Assembly: GCA_016178435.1 (NCBI GenBank)
Contig: JACOTK010000169.1
Span: forward strand, 1 to 6,341
Origin: Actinomycetota bacterium
Lineage (GTDB): Bacteria > Actinomycetota > Acidimicrobiia > Acidimicrobiales > CADCSY01
Direction: 5' to 3'
DNA: 6,341 bases
Shown: positions 4,981 to 6,341 of the stretch, piece after piece
Layout of the letters: each line of letters opens with the position of its first letter
Numbering within the stretch: the first letter of the stretch is position 1
Notes under the pieces: model-generated
What the model was told of the DNA's origin: nothing
The model's database searches: none
The model's input: the letters and a program-made list of their open reading frames with translations, nothing else
Position numbers and translations under genes: made by a program

Positions 4981-6341
4981 ATGCTGTCGACATTCAAGCG
5001 ATTCTTCGTCGGCCAACCCATCCCCACGAGCGAGGAAAGCCACCAGCGCATCGGCAAGATCGTGGCCCTGGCCGTCTTCGCCTCCGACGCCATCTCCTCG
5101 ACGGCCTACGCCACCGAGGAGATCCTGCTCGTCCTGGTCCCCCTCGGGGGCGTCGCCGCCTCGATCGAGTACCTCATTCCGCTGTCCGTGATCGTCATGG
5201 GACTCCTGACGCTGGTCGTGTTGAGCTACCGCCAGACCATCTTCGCCTATCCCAACGGCGGCGGCTCCTACGTGGTGTCCAGGGAGAACCTGGGGGAGAC
5301 GCCCTCGCTCGTGGCAGGCGCGTCGCTCCTGGTGGACTACATCCTGACCGTGGCCGTCTCGATCTCCGCCGGTGTGGCTGCCATCACCTCGGCCGTCGAG
5401 CCGCTGCGAGACCACAAGGTGGCACTCTGTCTCTTCTTTGTCGCCGTCCTCACGCTTGCCAACCTCCGAGGGCTCAAGGAGTCGGGCCGCGTCTTCGCCG
5501 TGCCTACCTACGTGTACGTGCTGTCCCTGGGAACGCTCATCGTGTACGGCCTCTACCGCTCCTTCTTCGGCGGACTGGATGTCCTGCCCGCCGATCCCGA
5601 GGCCCTCTCCGAGCTGACCCATCAAGGAACGCTCATGACCGGCATCACCGCTTTCGCGGTCATGCGGGCCTTCTCCTCGGGTGCGGTGGCCTTGACGGGC
5701 ATCGAGGCCATCTCCAACGGCGTCCCCGCATTTCGTCCCAACGAGTCCAGGAACGCGTCGATCACCCTGATGTGGATGGGCACGATCCTGGCCACGTTCT
5801 TCTTCGGCATCTCGGTCCTGGCGCATCGGCTTCAGCCCACCGTCTCGCACGAGGAGACGCTGATGTCGATTCTTGCGACTGCGGTCTTCGGGAACGGCAC
5901 GTTCTTCTACTTCCTCCTGCAGGCGTCGACCGCTGCCATTCTTCTGCTCGCCGCCAACACAGCCTTTGCCGACTTCCCCCGGATCTCCTCGATCCTTGCC
6001 CAGGACGGCTTTCTGCCACGTCAGTTGCACAACCGAGGTGACCGTCTGGTGTTCTCGAACGGCGTGCTCGCCCTGGCGGGAGTGGCCTCTCTCTTGATCG
6101 TCGCCTTCGGCGGCGTGACCACCAAGTTGATCCCCCTGTACGCCGTCGGCGTCTTCACCGGGTTCACCCTCTCGCAGTACGGCATGGTCAAGCATCACCA
6201 GAAGCTGCGGGAGCCTCGCTGGAAACTGCATGCATCCCTCAACATGTTGGGCTCCATCGCCACCGGCATCGTGTTGATCGTTGTCGTGACCTCCAAGTTC
6301 ACCCATGGGGCCTACATTCCGGCCATCCTGATTCCCCTCAT
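4981..6341 (+). CDS. KimA-like high-affinity K+ importer (APC superfamily, KUP/KimA branch), C-terminus beyond the window
   Basis: The visible 453 codons encode a polytopic membrane protein with about 11-12 hydrophobic spans, often annotated simply as amino-acid permease. The sequence follows B. subtilis KimA (formerly YdaO), a proton-coupled K+ importer, closely: SSDALSSVAYGTE-like ASDAISSTAYATEE (35-48), SYRQTIFAYPNGGGSY (82-97), GASLLVDYILTVAVSISAG (113-131), FSSGAVALTGIEAISN (231-246), LAANTAFADFPRI (323-335) and RGDRLVFSNG (352-361). Residues reported in KimA for K+ or proton handling have counterparts here: D36, Y43, D119, Y120, T123, S127, T239, E242 and Y387. That points to K+ rather than amino-acid transport. 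Missing are the last membrane helices and the cytosolic C-terminal domain, the site of c-di-AMP inhibition in Bacillus. The ATG has a GAGGG site 5 nt upstream. The homologous mycobacterial gene is Rv2690c. Confidence 0.86.
   Translation, partial: MLSTFKRFFVGQPIPTSEESHQRIGKIVALAVFASDAISSTAYATEEILLVLVPLGGVAASIEYLIPLSVIVMGLLTLVVLSYRQTIFAYPNGGGSYVVSRENLGETPSLVAGASLLVDYILTVAVSISAGVAAITSAVEPLRDHKVALCLFFVAVLTLANLRGLKESGRVFAVPTYVYVLSLGTLIVYGLYRSFFGGLDVLPADPEALSELTHQGTLMTGITAFAVMRAFSSGAVALTGIEAISNGVPAFRPNESRNASITLMWMGTILATFFFGISVLAHRLQPTVSHEETLMSILATAVFGNGTFFYFLLQASTAAILLLAANTAFADFPRISSILAQDGFLPRQLHNRGDRLVFSNGVLALAGVASLLIVAFGGVTTKLIPLYAVGVFTGFTLSQYGMVKHHQKLREPRWKLHASLNMLGSIATGIVLIVVVTSKFTHGAYIPAILIPL

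Noticed and set aside
4864..6306. 480-codon open frame on the minus strand opposite the transporter gene
   Set aside because: It is rich in Gly, Asp, His, Gln and Arg with no domain pattern, and lies antisense to a clear KimA-like membrane protein. Such long antisense frames are expected in high-GC codon-biased genes.
4981..6341. Amino-acid permease assignment for the APC-family transporter
   Set aside because: The general annotation is possible, but the residue-level match to KimA, including the K+/H+ site residues, and the RCK neighbours favour potassium.

Overview
The window looks like chromosomal DNA of a high-GC actinobacterium. Codons are strongly GC-biased at third positions, GTG starts are frequent, and the right half carries the gene group OB-fold protein / two TrkA-type RCK proteins / KimA-like permease. 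As far as I recall, mycobacteria and other Actinomycetota have the same group in the same relative orientations (M. tuberculosis Rv2694c, ceoC-ceoB, Rv2690c). I cannot fix the genus. An Acidimicrobiia-like lineage is a guess.

Left (1-845): the 5' part of a dihydrolipoamide dehydrogenase-type flavoprotein gene runs leftward off the window. Behind it on the same strand is a 37-codon gene for a predicted single-span membrane protein whose stop codon lies at the edge of an 8-bp tandem repeat.

Middle (about 829-2919): a thiamine operon. A THI-box (TPP riboswitch) ends 9 nt before the GTG start of thiG, with no room for a separate terminator, so translational control by masking of the ribosome site is the simplest reading. 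thiG overlaps thiH by 4 nt. Both proteins resemble the E. coli branch (ThiH tyrosine lyase) rather than the glycine-oxidase ThiO route common in aerobic actinobacteria. No thiS, thiF or thiE is present in the window. A weak hairpin follows thiH.

Right (about 3082-6341): a small OB-fold protein that may be read from a leaderless transcript, then a 14-bp tandem repeat in the convergent gap. Two leftward RCK genes follow, coupled by a TGATG overlap. A divergent 104-bp promoter region separates them from a KimA-like K+ importer of the APC superfamily, cut by the window end. The RCK pair probably senses nucleotides or ligands and gates the adjacent K+ transporter. No trkH/ktrB-type pore is seen here.

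No mobile element, CRISPR array, tRNA or rRNA was found. Nothing forms an obviously new system. The most unusual points are the riboswitch/start geometry, the ThiH-type thiazole pathway, the RCK-KimA pairing, the tiny membrane protein, and two tandem arrays that overlap or abut stop codons.
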